Assembly: GCA_900472605.1 (NCBI GenBank)
Contig: UCJD01000007.1
Location: 62,001 to 126,000, forward strand
Direction of reading: 5' to 3'
Length of the DNA: 64,000 nt
From: Hyphomicrobiales bacterium
GTDB taxonomy: Bacteria > Pseudomonadota > Alphaproteobacteria > Rhizobiales > Rhizobiaceae
Both the position numbers and the translations under genes were made by a program. Under the pieces are notes generated by a model, which worked only from the letters and a program-made list of their open reading frames with translations, was not told the DNA's origin and did not search any database. Of this stretch, positions 17,184 through 25,952 are shown piece after piece. The number at the start of each line of letters is the position of its first letter. Within the stretch, counting starts at the first letter, position 1.

Positions 17184-20100
17184 ATGCGCATAGAACGCCG
17201 GTTTACGAAGGCAGATCAGGGCGCTTACGCGGCTATCGAATTCCGCAAGGCAACCAGCGAGATCAAGAACCCTGATGGGTCGATCGTGTTCCGTCTGGAG
17301 AACATCGATGTTCCCGCGCAGTTCTCGCAGGTTGCGGCCGACATCCTCGCTCAGAAGTATTTCCGCAAGGCCGGCGTCCCTGCCCGCCTGAAGAAGGTCG
17401 AGGAAAACGACGTTCCTTCCTTCCTGTGGCGCTCGGTTGCCGATGAGGCGGCTCTCAAGGATCTGCCCAAGGACCAGCAGTACGGTTCGGAAACCGATGC
17501 GCGCCAGGTCTTCGACCGTCTCGCCGGCACCTGGACCTACTGGGGCTGGAAGGGCGGTTATTTCTCCTCCGAGGAAGACGCGGCCGCCTTCCGCGACGAA
17601 CTCGCCTATATGCTCGCAACACAGCGCGTTGCCCCGAATTCCCCGCAGTGGTTCAATACAGGCATGCACTGGGCCTACGGCATCGACGGCCCGGGCCAGG
17701 GCCACTTCTATGTCGACCCCTTCACCGGCAAGCTCACCAAGTCGAAGTCGGCCTATGAGCATCCGCAGCCGCATGCCTGCTTCATCCAGTCGGTCGAAGA
17801 CGATCTCGTCAACGAAGGCGGCATCATGGACCTGTGGGTTCGCGAAGCGCGTCTGTTCAAGTACGGCTCCGGCACCGGCTCCAACTTCTCCTATCTGCGC
17901 GGCGAAGGCGAACGTCTTTCCGGCGGCGGCCGCTCCTCCGGCCTGATGAGCTTCCTGAAGATCGGCGACCGCGCTGCCGGCGCCATCAAGTCTGGCGGTA
18001 CGACGCGCCGCGCGGCCAAGATGGTCGTGGTCGATATCGACCATCCCGATATCGAGGAATACATCAACTGGAAGGTCAAGGAAGAGCAGAAGGTTGCCGC
18101 TCTGGTGACCGGCTCCAAGGTCGTCGCCAAGCATCTGAAGGCAATCATGAAGGCCTGCGTCAATTGCGACGGCGACAATGACGATTGCTACGACCCGAAC
18201 AAGAACCCTGCCCTGAAGCGCGAAGTGCGCGCTGCCAAGAAGGACCAGGTTCCGGAAAACTATATCGGCCGCGTCATCCAGTTCGCTCGCCAGGGCTACA
18301 AGGACCTCGAGTTCAAGACCTACGACACCGACTGGGATTCTGAAGCCTACCTCACGGTCTCCGGCCAGAACTCGAACAACTCGGTCTCGATCAAGGACGA
18401 CTTCCTGCGCGCTGTCGAAAACGATGGCGACTGGAACCTGACCGCCCGCAAGGACGGCAAGGTCATGAAGACGCTCAAGGCACGCGATCTGTGGGAATCG
18501 ATTTCCTACGCCGCATGGGCGTCGGCCGATCCGGGCCTGCACTTCAACACGACGATGAACGACTGGCACACAAGCCCGGCCGCAGGCTCGATCCGCGCAT
18601 CCAACCCGTGCTCGGAATACATGTTCCTCGACGACACGGCCTGCAACCTTGCCTCGCTGAACCTGCTGCAATTCAAGGACGCGGCCACCAAGCGCATCAA
18701 CATTGCCGATTACGAGCACGCTGTCCGACTGTGGACCGTCGTTCTCGAAGTTTCCGTCATGATGGCGCAGTTCCCGTCGAAGCAGATCGCCGAGCGCTCC
18801 TACGAATACCGCACGATCGGCCTCGGCTACGCCAACATTGGTGGCCTGTTGATGTCGTCGGGCATTCCCTATGACAGCGACGAGGCGCGTGCCATCGCAG
18901 GCTCGCTGACCGCGATCATGACCGGCATCTCCTACGCCACCTCGGCCGAAATCTCGTCGGAACTCGGGCCGTTCCCGATGTTCAAGCCGAACCGCGAAGC
19001 GATGCTGCGGGTCATCCGCAACCATCGCCGCGCCGCCTACGGCGAGACGTCCGGCTATGAAGGCCTGTCGATCAACCCGGTCGCGCTAATCCACTCGGAA
19101 AATCCGGACCAGGATCTCGCAGCCCACGCCAAGAGCGCCTGGGACAAGGCGCTCGAGCTCGGCGAAAAGCACGGCTACCGCAACGCCCAGGCAACCGTCA
19201 TCGCGCCGACAGGCACGATCGGTCTTGTCATGGATTGCGACACAACCGGCATCGAGCCCGACTTCGCGCTGGTGAAATTCAAGAAGCTCGCCGGTGGCGG
19301 CTACTTCAAGATCATCAACCGCGCCGTTCCGGAAGCGCTGCGCACGCTCGGCTATTCGGAAAGCCAGATCGCCGAGATCGAAGCCTACGCTGTCGGCCAC
19401 GGCAACCTGAACCAGGCACCGGCGATCAATCCCGGCTCGCTGAAGGCCAAGGGCTTTACCGACGAGAAGATCGAGGCGCTGAACGGCGCGCTGAAGCAGG
19501 CCTTCGACATCAAGTTCGTCTTCAACCAGTGGACGCTCGGCGCCGACTTCCTGAAGACGACGCTGAAGGTCACCGACGAGCAGCTCGGCGACATGGGCTT
19601 CAACCTGCTCGAGCATATCGGCTTCTCGCGCAAGGACATCGAGGCTGCCAACGTTCACGTCTGCGGCGCGATGACGCTGGAAGGCGCACCGTTCCTGAAG
19701 AACGAGCACCTCGCAGTGTTCGATTGCGCCAACCCGTGCGGCAAGATCGGCAAGCGTTATCTCTCGGTCGATAGCCACATCCGCATGATGGCGGCTGCCC
19801 AGCCGTTCATCTCGGGTGCGATCTCCAAGACGATCAACATGCCGAACGACGCGACGGTCGACGATTGCAAGAGCGCCTACATGCTCTCCTGGAAGCTCGG
19901 CCTCAAGGCAAACGCGCTTTACCGCGACGGCTCGAAGCTGTCGCAGCCGCTGAACGCATCGCTGATCGAAGACGAGAACGATGAGGACACACTGGACGAT
20001 CTGCTGCAGCAGCCGGTCGCCGCCCAGGCCGTCACCATCACCGAGAAGATCATCGAGCGCGTGGTCGAACGCGTCACCCGCGAACGCGAAAAGCTGCCGA

Positions 20101-21005
20101 ACCGCCGCCAGGGCTACACCCAGAAGGCTGCCGTCGGCGGACACAAGGTGTATCTGCGCACCGGCGAATTCGGCGACGGCCGCATCGGCGAGATCTTCAT
20201 CGACATGCACAAGGAAGGTGCCGCCTTCCGTGCGATGATGAACAACTTCGCCATCGCCATCTCGCTGGGTCTCCAGTACGGCGTGCCGCTCGAAGAATAT
20301 GTGGAGGCCTTCACCTTCACCAAGTTCGAGCCGGCAGGCATGGTCATCGGCAACGACGCGATCAAGAACGCCACGTCGATCCTCGACTACGTGTTCCGCG
20401 AACTGGCCGTCTCCTACCTCGGCCGCCACGATCTGGCGCATGTCGATACGTCGGACTTCTCGAACACTGCCCTCGGCAAGGGCATCCAGGAAGGCAAGAC
20501 GAACCTCGTCTCGACCGGCTGGACCCGCGGCTACAAGCCAACGATCGTTTCGAACAGCGAACGCCAGGCATCGGGCGAGCCCAAGGGCTCTGCCACGGCT
20601 GCCCCGGCGCGTGCCTCGTCCGGTGCAACGGTCACGTCCTTTGCAGGCGCTGCCGCCCGCAAGATCGAGCCGACGACCGCCATCTCCACCTCCGAAATCG
20701 TCGCCTTCAAGCGCGATTACGAAGAGCGCGCCAAGGAGCTGGCCGAGGAGATCGCCGAGGAAGTGATGGAAGAAGTCACGACCGAAAGCCAGCAGCAGGC
20801 AACGGCCCTGTTCTCCGACAAGGCCGCGGCTGACGCCGCATCGGCCAAGACGGAAGCCAAGAAGATCGAATCCGAGCGCCGCGCCCGGTCGATCATGCAG
20901 GGCTACACCGGCAATATTTGCTCGGAGTGCCAGAACTTCACGATGGTGCGCAACGGCACCTGCGAGAAGTGCGACACTTGCGGCGCGACCAGCGGCTGCA
21001 GCTAA
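17184..21005 (+). CDS. nrdJ: B12-dependent class II ribonucleotide reductase
   Basis: A 1273-residue adenosylcobalamin-dependent reductase making deoxyribonucleotides with or without oxygen. It starts [12 protein letters not shown] as in related rhizobial NrdJ. Catalytic barrel landmarks are [20 protein letters not shown] near residue 475, [20 protein letters not shown] near 670 and [17 protein letters not shown] near 850. The C terminus ([20 protein letters not shown] followed by DTCG) has CxxC pairs that form the re-reduction/zinc element, preceded by a charged helical linker. Length is typical of this long form. Monocistronic with a strong terminator; NrdR control is suggested by two upstream sites. 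Confidence 0.97.
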   Translation: MRIERRFTKADQGAYAAIEFRKATSEIKNPDGSIVFRLENIDVPAQFSQVAADILAQKYFRKAGVPARLKKVEENDVPSFLWRSVADEAALKDLPKDQQYGSETDARQVFDRLAGTWTYWGWKGGYFSSEEDAAAFRDELAYMLATQRVAPNSPQWFNTGMHWAYGIDGPGQGHFYVDPFTGKLTKSKSAYEHPQPHACFIQSVEDDLVNEGGIMDLWVREARLFKYGSGTGSNFSYLRGEGERLSGGGRSSGLMSFLKIGDRAAGAIKSGGTTRRAAKMVVVDIDHPDIEEYINWKVKEEQKVAALVTGSKVVAKHLKAIMKACVNCDGDNDDCYDPNKNPALKREVRAAKKDQVPENYIGRVIQFARQGYKDLEFKTYDTDWDSEAYLTVSGQNSNNSVSIKDDFLRAVENDGDWNLTARKDGKVMKTLKARDLWESISYAAWASADPGLHFNTTMNDWHTSPAAGSIRASNPCSEYMFLDDTACNLASLNLLQFKDAATKRINIADYEHAVRLWTVVLEVSVMMAQFPSKQIAERSYEYRTIGLGYANIGGLLMSSGIPYDSDEARAIAGSLTAIMTGISYATSAEISSELGPFPMFKPNREAMLRVIRNHRRAAYGETSGYEGLSINPVALIHSENPDQDLAAHAKSAWDKALELGEKHGYRNAQATVIAPTGTIGLVMDCDTTGIEPDFALVKFKKLAGGGYFKIINRAVPEALRTLGYSESQIAEIEAYAVGHGNLNQAPAINPGSLKAKGFTDEKIEALNGALKQAFDIKFVFNQWTLGADFLKTTLKVTDEQLGDMGFNLLEHIGFSRKDIEAANVHVCGAMTLEGAPFLKNEHLAVFDCANPCGKIGKRYLSVDSHIRMMAAAQPFISGAISKTINMPNDATVDDCKSAYMLSWKLGLKANALYRDGSKLSQPLNASLIEDENDEDTLDDLLQQPVAAQAVTITEKIIERVVERVTREREKLPNRRQGYTQKAAVGGHKVYLRTGEFGDGRIGEIFIDMHKEGAAFRAMMNNFAIAISLGLQYGVPLEEYVEAFTFTKFEPAGMVIGNDAIKNATSILDYVFRELAVSYLGRHDLAHVDTSDFSNTALGKGIQEGKTNLVSTGWTRGYKPTIVSNSERQASGEPKGSATAAPARASSGATVTSFAGAAARKIEPTTAISTSEIVAFKRDYEERAKELAEEIAEEVMEEVTTESQQQATALFSDKAAADAASAKTEAKKIESERRARSIMQGYTGNICSECQNFTMVRNGTCEKCDTCGATSGCS

Positions 21006-21031
21006 GCATATACCATCGGTAGCACAAATAG

Positions 21032-21059
21032 TTACAAAGCAACTTTTATCATTTATATT
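21032..21059 (+). promoter_or_regulatory. Candidate promoter of the parA-like operon
   Basis: TTACAA (21032-21037) and TATATT (21054-21059) are separated by 16 bp, a fair sigma-70 type match. The −10 lies on the left arm of the nrdJ terminator hairpin, so a start near 21066 would leave the hairpin out of the parA transcript. Confidence 0.4.
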
Positions 21060-21094
21060 GGCCACGGCATCATTGCCGTGGCCAATATATTTTG
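21054..21094 (+). terminator. Terminator of nrdJ, abutting parA
   Basis: A perfect 16-bp stem (21054-21069 with 21074-21089, TCAT loop; core GGCCACGGCA/TGCCGTGGCC) followed by TTTTG. It ends only 14-19 bases before the parA ATG at 21108, with the parA ribosome binding site GAGGG in between. Confidence 0.85.
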
Positions 21095-21107
21095 AAAGAG
21101 GGAACAT

Positions 21108-22049
21108 ATGTCACTTAAGTGCATTGCCGTAATCAATTTCAAAGGCGGCGTTGGAAAGACAACGTTGTCCTTTCACTTGGCCACACATTTGGCCCAAAGC
21201 TCCAGGGTTCTTCTGGTCGATATTGACCATCAATCCAGCCTCTCAATTGTAACAATGGGAGCCGATAACTGGGAACACGCTGTTAAAAATGGAAACACCT
21301 GCAACAGAATTTTCGAGTCTTTCTGCAAACGTAATGTGCAGATGCCTGGCGTGGAAATAATAACCAAGGAACCGCTAAAAACCCATGGATGGCAACTATA
21401 TCCCACACTGGATATAGTTGCCGCGCAGTTTGAACTGGACGATACCGAGATTGAAATGGCCTCAACCACGGTCGGCGGTCCAACGGTTTCGGAGTGGGAA
21501 AAACGCACTCTCATGGCGCAATGGTTGGACAAGATAGATGCGACATCGCTCTATGACTACGTCATCTTTGATTGCCCTCCCGCAACCAAGTTAGTTAGTC
21601 AAAATGCGCTGGCGGCAAGCAACTACTTTGTGGTTCCGGTTATCCCTGACGAGATGTCAAGTCGCGGGGTTACGCACTTCAAGCAGCTGGTTGAAACCAA
21701 GGTCGATGCAAAGCTCGAATTCCTGCGAAAAGCTGCTGGAATTTCCGATCAGGAAACTCCGAGACACTACGCGCCGAACACGAAACTCGCGGGAATTGCA
21801 CCGTTCATGGCCAAGCCTGCGGGCAATGCCGATTCGGGATATACGAACATACACACACAGCAGCTGGCTGCATTGCGTAGGCAGTGGCAAAGCAATGTGC
21901 TACAAACAGTGGTGAAAAGCTTGACCGGCGTGCCGGAGTCAATGAACGCCGGCTGGCCGGTTTGGAGCAACAGAGGCGGCAACGTATCAAGCGCGGTTGT
22001 CACGATGATGGCCGACGCTTGCGAAGAGATAAAAGGGAGGCTTTCTTGA
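21108..22049 (+). CDS. ParA-family ATPase (orphan, accessory)
   Basis: A 313-residue P-loop ATPase of the ParA/MinD superfamily. The deviant Walker A FKGGVGKTTLSFHLATHL has its signature lysine at residue 12; Walker A' is VLLVDIDHQSS (Asp40) and Walker B VIFDCPP (155-158). There is no N-terminal helix-turn-helix, so it resembles the short, type Ib-like or accessory ParAs. Residues 50-130 form a long insert before Walker B. The next gene starts inside its stop codon. Base composition (mid-40s to about 50% GC by eye) is clearly lower than the flanking 60% genes, suggesting acquisition. No ParB or centromere repeats are nearby, so plasmid-type segregation is unlikely to be its only role. Confidence 0.88.
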   Translation: MSLKCIAVINFKGGVGKTTLSFHLATHLAQSSRVLLVDIDHQSSLSIVTMGADNWEHAVKNGNTCNRIFESFCKRNVQMPGVEIITKEPLKTHGWQLYPTLDIVAAQFELDDTEIEMASTTVGGPTVSEWEKRTLMAQWLDKIDATSLYDYVIFDCPPATKLVSQNALAASNYFVVPVIPDEMSSRGVTHFKQLVETKVDAKLEFLRKAAGISDQETPRHYAPNTKLAGIAPFMAKPAGNADSGYTNIHTQQLAALRRQWQSNVLQTVVKSLTGVPESMNAGWPVWSNRGGNVSSAVVTMMADACEEIKGRLS

Positions 22050-22498
22050 AGGCCACGAAGAGCGCCAATGCCAGCAAGCTGCTTAAGTTTTTGAACGTTC
22101 AGCAATCTGCTCTACGTACGGCTGGGGCACCGGCTTCTCTGGTTTCCGATCTAGCAAGATTGTGCGACTACGTTGACAATTTGCCGGAGGCTGAACTTCG
22201 CCAGATTTTTACCGCCACGAAACATGATGGCTCGTCAAGAAATCAACAGAAACGGCTAATGACGATTTCGGACAACGAGCTCTGCAATCTCGACATCGAA
22301 GCGGCGCTAAAGTTCGTAAATGACCCTGAAACAGACAGGGAAACGCTTCAACGAATAGCGATCTTGCGTTTTGGCGATCCAAAGGGTTCCGTCACCCGAT
22401 TCAGCAAGGAAAAGCTAATAGACAGAATTGGCACCTACATCCTGAATGAAAAAGGACACGACGCAATTCGAAGAATGGTGAAGATAAACAGCGCTTGA
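22046..22498 (+). CDS. Unidentified 150-residue partner of the ParA-like ATPase
   Basis: Starts with TTG at 22046 overlapping the parA stop (TTGA), with a strong GGGAGG at 22035-22040, five bases away; translational coupling is very likely. The product is predicted mostly helical: KSANASKLLKFLNVQQSALR at the N terminus, an acidic middle (LPEAELRQIF) and a C-terminal segment RFGDPKGSVTRFSKEKLIDR followed by NEKGHDAIRRMV that looks like a small nucleic-acid-binding helical domain. I do not recognise a family. Position directly after a ParA ATPase is where a ParB-like adaptor would be, but no ParB motif is visible. GC content is as low as that of parA. Confidence 0.75.
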   Translation: MKATKSANASKLLKFLNVQQSALRTAGAPASLVSDLARLCDYVDNLPEAELRQIFTATKHDGSSRNQQKRLMTISDNELCNLDIEAALKFVNDPETDRETLQRIAILRFGDPKGSVTRFSKEKLIDRIGTYILNEKGHDAIRRMVKINSA

Positions 22499-22596
22499 TA
22501 TTTCTCGCTTTGCGAAGTCGATCGCAGCCATTTCATCGTCTAAGTGCGGCGACCGGTAGCTACATTTGACAAACTCTGTCTAACATATCTGAAATT

Positions 22597-22639
22597 AAAG
22601 GCCGTCAGTTCTCACGAGCAGGCGGCCTTTTCCTTGTTC
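22597..22639 (+). terminator. Terminator of the parA-like operon
   Basis: AAAGGCCG (22597-22604) pairs with CGGCCTTT (22623-22630) around an 18-nt loop, followed by TTCCTTGTT. It separates the operon from the convergent BON gene. Confidence 0.6.
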
Positions 22640-22656
22640 CTGTCGGGCATGCGATA

Positions 22657-23142
22657 TCATCCCGCATCCACACCTGTCGTGTGCAGCCTGTTCCTCACAT
22701 GGTGGACGCCATCGACAGAAGAGGCGGCGAGTTCGACCTTGCGGGCGATGCCTATCGTTTCGACAGAGCCTTCGACCGTGACGACGTGGCCGTCGGCATG
22801 GACCTCAATGCTGTCGATATCGACTTCGGGGACGTTTTCGATGTTTTCGGTCACCCGTGCTTCGAGATCGTCGCTGTCATCCCGGTCGATCGTGTCGGCG
22901 CGCAGCGAATCCTTGAGACGGTTCTCGTTGCCGTCTCGGTCTATGCCGTCAATGCGAAAGCCTGCATTGTCGCTGCTGTCGAAATTCGCGGGCGTCTCAC
23001 CATAGGCGCGATTTTCAGGGGCGGCGGTCGAACCGTCCGCCGTGTCCGCATAGGGCCAGCCGTCGTCGATGTTGCGCTCTTCGAAATCGCGATAATCCTC
23101 GCTGCGCGACAGCGGCTTCTTTCCATCATCGTTCATGGGCAT
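22657..23142 (-). CDS. BON domain protein
   Basis: A 161-residue protein with a charged, Asp/Asn-rich N-terminal half of low complexity and a single BON domain at residues 90-155 (LEARVTENIENVPEVDIDSI, HVVTVEGSVETIGIARKVEL, VDGVHHVRNRL). BON domains bind phospholipid or peptidoglycan-associated targets, as in OsmY. There is no signal peptide, so it appears cytoplasmic. AAGGAG seven bases before the ATG sets the start. Stress-related small proteins of this form are common in rhizobia; the exact role is unknown. Confidence 0.85.
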   Translation of the reverse strand: MPMNDDGKKPLSRSEDYRDFEERNIDDGWPYADTADGSTAAPENRAYGETPANFDSSDNAGFRIDGIDRDGNENRLKDSLRADTIDRDDSDDLEARVTENIENVPEVDIDSIEVHADGHVVTVEGSVETIGIARKVELAASSVDGVHHVRNRLHTTGVDAG

Positions 23143-23328
23143 CGATCTTCTCCTTCAGCGTGTTTTCAAACAACGCCCAGGGAGCCAGATGGTTCGCCAC
23201 ATTTGATCGGCCCTTCCCTGTCGTGCAACCCGCATCGCAGCGAAGCGCACCTTCCGATTGCATTCGGTTCGTGGAAACGGGCGGAGGAATGACCTAGCCT
23301 TGTTCACTCAAAACAAGGGGAGAGAGAC

Positions 23329-23511
23329 ATGCCAAGTTGCAAGGCAAGCAATGGCGATATCTGGGAAATCTACCAGACGAATGGTCAGTGGCGCTGGCGA
23401 CGCACGGCGTCGAATGGTCGGATCGTCGGTTCATCGACGGAAGGCTATTCCAATCGAAACGACTGCATCGCCAATGCCCAGCGCAACGGGATGACCTGCA
23501 ATCCGGTCTGA
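23329..23511 (+). CDS. DUF1508/YegP-like small protein
   Basis: A 60-residue protein with the YegP-type repeat: WEIYQTNGQWRWRRTASNGR, then IVGSSTEGYSNRNDCIANAQ. This W-x-Y ... G-x-WRWR ... S-x-GY-x-N pattern is one DUF1508 unit; E. coli YegP has two. A GGGGAGAGAG directly upstream supports the ATG. Function of the family is unknown. Divergent from the BON gene. Confidence 0.85.
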   Translation: MPSCKASNGDIWEIYQTNGQWRWRRTASNGRIVGSSTEGYSNRNDCIANAQRNGMTCNPV

Positions 23512-23578
23512 CTGCGCTCAGATTTTACAGAATTCGACGAGGCGCGCGGCTGCATCTCGGCGCGCGCCTTCCGGATCT

Positions 23579-23758
23579 CTATCGGACAGCTTTTTGCTCG
23601 ACACCCGTAGCGGGCGCCGCCGACAACGGCACGTCTTCGGCTACCTCTTGTGCCACGGCAGAGAGGTCGAGATTGCCCCAGATGGATTTTTCCTTGCTGC
23701 GATCGGTACGGCGGGATGTCTTGATTTCAACAACGAACGGCTTCGATTGAGCGCGCAT
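23579..23758 (-). CDS. Small rhizobial VVEIK/SIWG protein
   Basis: A 59-residue basic protein on the minus strand, preceded by AGGA seven bases before its ATG. It begins MRAQSKPFVVEIKTSRRTDR and continues SKEKSIWGNLDLSAVAQEVA with an Ala/Pro-rich tail. From memory, this KPFVVEIK...SRR...SIWG-LDL pattern recurs in short proteins of many rhizobia, often next to mobile or accessory genes, but I know no function. The N terminus may form a beta strand with a basic turn, compatible with nucleic-acid contact; that is speculation. Confidence 0.72.
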   Translation of the reverse strand: MRAQSKPFVVEIKTSRRTDRSKEKSIWGNLDLSAVAQEVAEDVPLSAAPATGVEQKAVR

Positions 23759-24259
23759 GTGATTCCTACTGAAAAGCGTTGAACGAATCCATCAACGCAA
23801 CGAGCCTATGAAGCGTTCCCTCGCCGCGCAAGTGCATTCGGTGCCGCATACCAGAACCTCACCTTCAGGCTACAGCTTCAGGTCAGCCACGCGCGAAATT
23901 CACGCCCATGACGCGAGCCCATGAGGGAGCTGCTACCGGTTTTCGCTGTCCGACATGCAGCCATGCAAAATTGTTTCAGGAAAATCCTTGAAGGAACAAT
24001 CAATGTCGACTAGGTAGCACGTCGCCGAACGTGATGGCGTCCAAGCTCTGCTTCGACGGCGTCCACTCGGCCACCTTTTCCTACTCGTGTAGAGGCACCG
24101 GCAGCGGCCGCAGGTCGCTTATCGATCGTTTGATCGGCAGCCGGTTTGCAAACAAAATATCAGCGTGCGGATGGCACCTGGACAGCGGAACGGCCGATCA
24201 ACATCGCTCGCTTCGACGGCTAGGGAGTCGCTGGCGCCAAGGAATGAAAAAGACTGCGA
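23759..24259. other. 501-bp accessory intergenic region, no clear gene
   Basis: No coding frame with both a start signal and protein-like composition was found. A good ribosome binding site (GAAGGAAC, just before 24000) precedes an ATG at 24003 that meets TAG after four codons, which looks like a decayed gene start. A short open tail encoding RADGTWTAERPINIARFDG ends at about 24222 without any start. The region may be gene debris. Confidence 0.45.
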
Positions 24260-24586
24260 ATGACCATTAAAGAGCGTTTTCTGAAACAGCAGCATGCCTG
24301 GATGATCGGAGCATGCTACTCGCGCAAGCACCCCGATTTTCATCGCTACGGCGGCGTCGATGTCGCCGTTTCTCCCCGCTGGAAAGAGTGTCTCGACACC
24401 TTCATGAACGACATGATCGACACCCTGCCCCGCAGCCTGTCCGAGCGCCGCCTGGCGCTGCGCAATCCGCGCCGGCCGTTCGAGCCCGGCAATGTCGAGT
24501 GGATCTTCGTCAGCAAGCATCGCGGCCTGCGCGCGCCTGACGGCACCCGACCGGAACTGCCCGAGGCGCGTCTGCGCCGCGCTTGA
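24260..24586 (+). CDS. Hypothetical protein with degenerate YGG/HNH-like motif
   Basis: A 108-residue basic protein. The pattern ACYSRKHPDFHRYGGVDVAV followed by SPRWKECLDTFMNDM and, near the end, PFEPGNVEWIF resembles the small phage-type DNA-binding/HNH proteins that read RC-x-NP-x(4)-Y-x-x-YGGRGI-x-V-x-x-RW ... PGNCRW. The catalytic DRIDNDG segment of those proteins is missing here, replaced by LSERRLALRNPRR, so it is probably not a nuclease. The likely SD (AAGGA, 24239-24243) is rather far from the ATG. Probably a domesticated or regulatory remnant. Confidence 0.68.
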   Translation: MTIKERFLKQQHAWMIGACYSRKHPDFHRYGGVDVAVSPRWKECLDTFMNDMIDTLPRSLSERRLALRNPRRPFEPGNVEWIFVSKHRGLRAPDGTRPELPEARLRRA

Positions 24587-24608
24587 ACGCATTCAAGCTG
24601 TCGATTGC

Positions 24609-24652
24609 CGCCGGCTGGCGGGGCTTTGTCGCCCTTCCAGCCGGCGATTTTG
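24609..24652 (+). terminator. Terminator after the YGG-motif gene
   Basis: CGCCGGCTGG (24609-24618) pairs exactly with CCAGCCGGCG (24637-24646), with an inner GGGC/GCCC pairing, followed by ATTTTGTT. Twenty-two bases past the stop. Confidence 0.8.
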
Positions 24653-24665
24653 TTAAGGGCGCCCG

Positions 24666-24866
24666 CTAGCGCCTGCTGTGTACACTCTTGGTCAGCACGA
24701 TCAGGATGAGGCCGGCCGCAACGGCAAGAGCGCCCCAGTAGATCCAGGGCGTCTGGTCTATCATGAAGCTTTCGGCCGGGTACGGAAAATAGCCGCTGCC
24801 CTGCCCCATCCAGACAAGACCGGCCAGGATCAGCAAGCCTGCAAGGCCGTATACGAGCTTCACCAT
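24666..24866 (-). CDS. Small two-helix inner membrane protein
   Basis: A 66-residue protein with two hydrophobic helices: MVKLVYGLAGLLILAGLVWM near the start and IYWGALAVAAGLILIVLTKS near the end, joined by a periplasmic-type loop (GQGSGYFPYPAESFMIDQTP). The ATG at 24866 has GGAG nine bases upstream; an in-frame GTG at 24881 would add five residues without a better signal. Similar proteins with the GQG-x-G-x-F-PxxSFM loop are widespread in bacteria and of unknown role. Confidence 0.8.
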   Translation of the reverse strand: MVKLVYGLAGLLILAGLVWMGQGSGYFPYPAESFMIDQTPWIYWGALAVAAGLILIVLTKSVHSRR

Positions 24867-24909
24867 CACATCTTTCTCCACGGCGCCCGGTTTATGACAG
24901 GACGTGAGC

Positions 24910-25758
24910 TCACTGCTTCGGGAAATCGGCTCCGAGGCTGGTATCCTTCCATTCCTCGATCAGCGCCAGGCGTTCCTTAAGCTTGGCCGTGACTGCGCCA
25001 TAGCCGAATTCGCCAAGCACGAGGTGGCGTGGCGCATTCTCGACCTCGGTGATCTTGATGATCGCCTCGCCGGCGCGCACGGGGTCGCCCGGCTGCTGGC
25101 CGCTATAGCCCGCCGTCTGGCGCATGCGCGCGGCTGCCGTTTCCGCGTAATCGGCGATCTTGCTCTCGGTCTGCCGCAGCGAACGGCCGGCCCAGTCTGT
25201 GCGGAACGGACCGGGCTCGACGCAGGTGACCTTGATGCCGAGTGGCGCGCCTTCGGCGGCGAGCGCGTCCGACATGCCCTCGACCGCGTGCTTGCTGGCG
25301 GAGTAGTAGCCTGATGCGGGGAAGCCGATGAAGCCGGCGACGGAGGTGATGTTGATCACATGACCCCTTCTGCGTGCGCGCATGCCGGGCAGAACGGCGC
25401 GGGTCATGGCGAACAGGCCGAAGACATTGGCTTCGAACTGATCGCGGATCTCGCGGTCGCTGCCTTCTTCGATCGTCGACTGATAGCCATAGCCGGCATT
25501 GTTGACGAGGACGTCGATCCGCCCGAAACGCTGCTCGGCAGCCTTCACGGCGGCATTGATCTGCGCGGCGTCGGTCACGTCGAGGTCGATGGCGAGCGCA
25601 TTCTCCTCATGGCCTACCACGAGATCGGCGACGCGGGCCTTGTCACGGGCGCTGACAACGGTCGGCCAGCCGCGGGCGATTGTGAGTTTGGCCAGTTCGC
25701 GGCCGAAGCCTGTCGAGCAACCGGTGATGAACCAGACGGGATTTTTGTCTTGAGACAT
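24910..25758 (-). CDS. Short-chain dehydrogenase/reductase
   Basis: A 282-residue classical SDR. The cofactor loop is FITGCSTGFGRELA (TGxxxGxG), NNAGYG follows near residue 92, the catalytic set is Ser in NITSVAG with YYSASK (Tyr, Lys) near residue 157, and PGPFRTDW closes the site. The Arg in SARDKARV just after the second strand suggests NADP preference. Members of this branch act on diverse ketones and aldehydes; substrate unknown. Stands as a single gene. Confidence 0.92.
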   Translation of the reverse strand: MSQDKNPVWFITGCSTGFGRELAKLTIARGWPTVVSARDKARVADLVVGHEENALAIDLDVTDAAQINAAVKAAEQRFGRIDVLVNNAGYGYQSTIEEGSDREIRDQFEANVFGLFAMTRAVLPGMRARRRGHVINITSVAGFIGFPASGYYSASKHAVEGMSDALAAEGAPLGIKVTCVEPGPFRTDWAGRSLRQTESKIADYAETAAARMRQTAGYSGQQPGDPVRAGEAIIKITEVENAPRHLVLGEFGYGAVTAKLKERLALIEEWKDTSLGADFPKQ

Positions 25759-25894
25759 GGTGCTTTCCTGAAATGTTCGTCTGAAATTGAAGCGCCCTCG
25801 GGTGTCTTTGGGGGCGTCTAGGGGGCACCTTCTGATCTAGGGTGCAGCCCGCGACTTTTCCACAAGGGGAGCTGCTTGCCTGGGCTGCAGACGC

Positions 25895-25925
25895 AAAAAA
25901 GCCGCGCGCTGCTGGAGCACGCGGC
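25895..25925 (-). terminator. Rho-independent terminator of ftsZ2
   Basis: A 10-bp stem (25901-25910 with 25916-25925, one G-T pair, loop 5) followed on the minus strand by six Ts (As at 25895-25900). Twenty-eight bases past the ftsZ2 stop. Confidence 0.85.
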
Positions 25926-25952
25926 CGGATCGAAGGAAATTGTCTTTTCGGC

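Noticed and set aside
17175..21107. Two long minus-strand frames (616 and 673 codons) opposite nrdJ
   Set aside because: They follow the codon pattern of nrdJ read backwards in a GC-rich gene, show no known motifs, and have no ribosome binding sites. Shadows of nrdJ.
23594..23782. 62-codon plus-strand frame over the VVEIK gene
   Set aside because: No start signal; the opposite strand has a better ribosome binding site and a recognisable protein pattern.
24031..24270. 79-codon plus-strand frame in the 23.8-24.3 kb gap
   Set aside because: No ribosome binding site, unnatural composition and overlap into the next gene.
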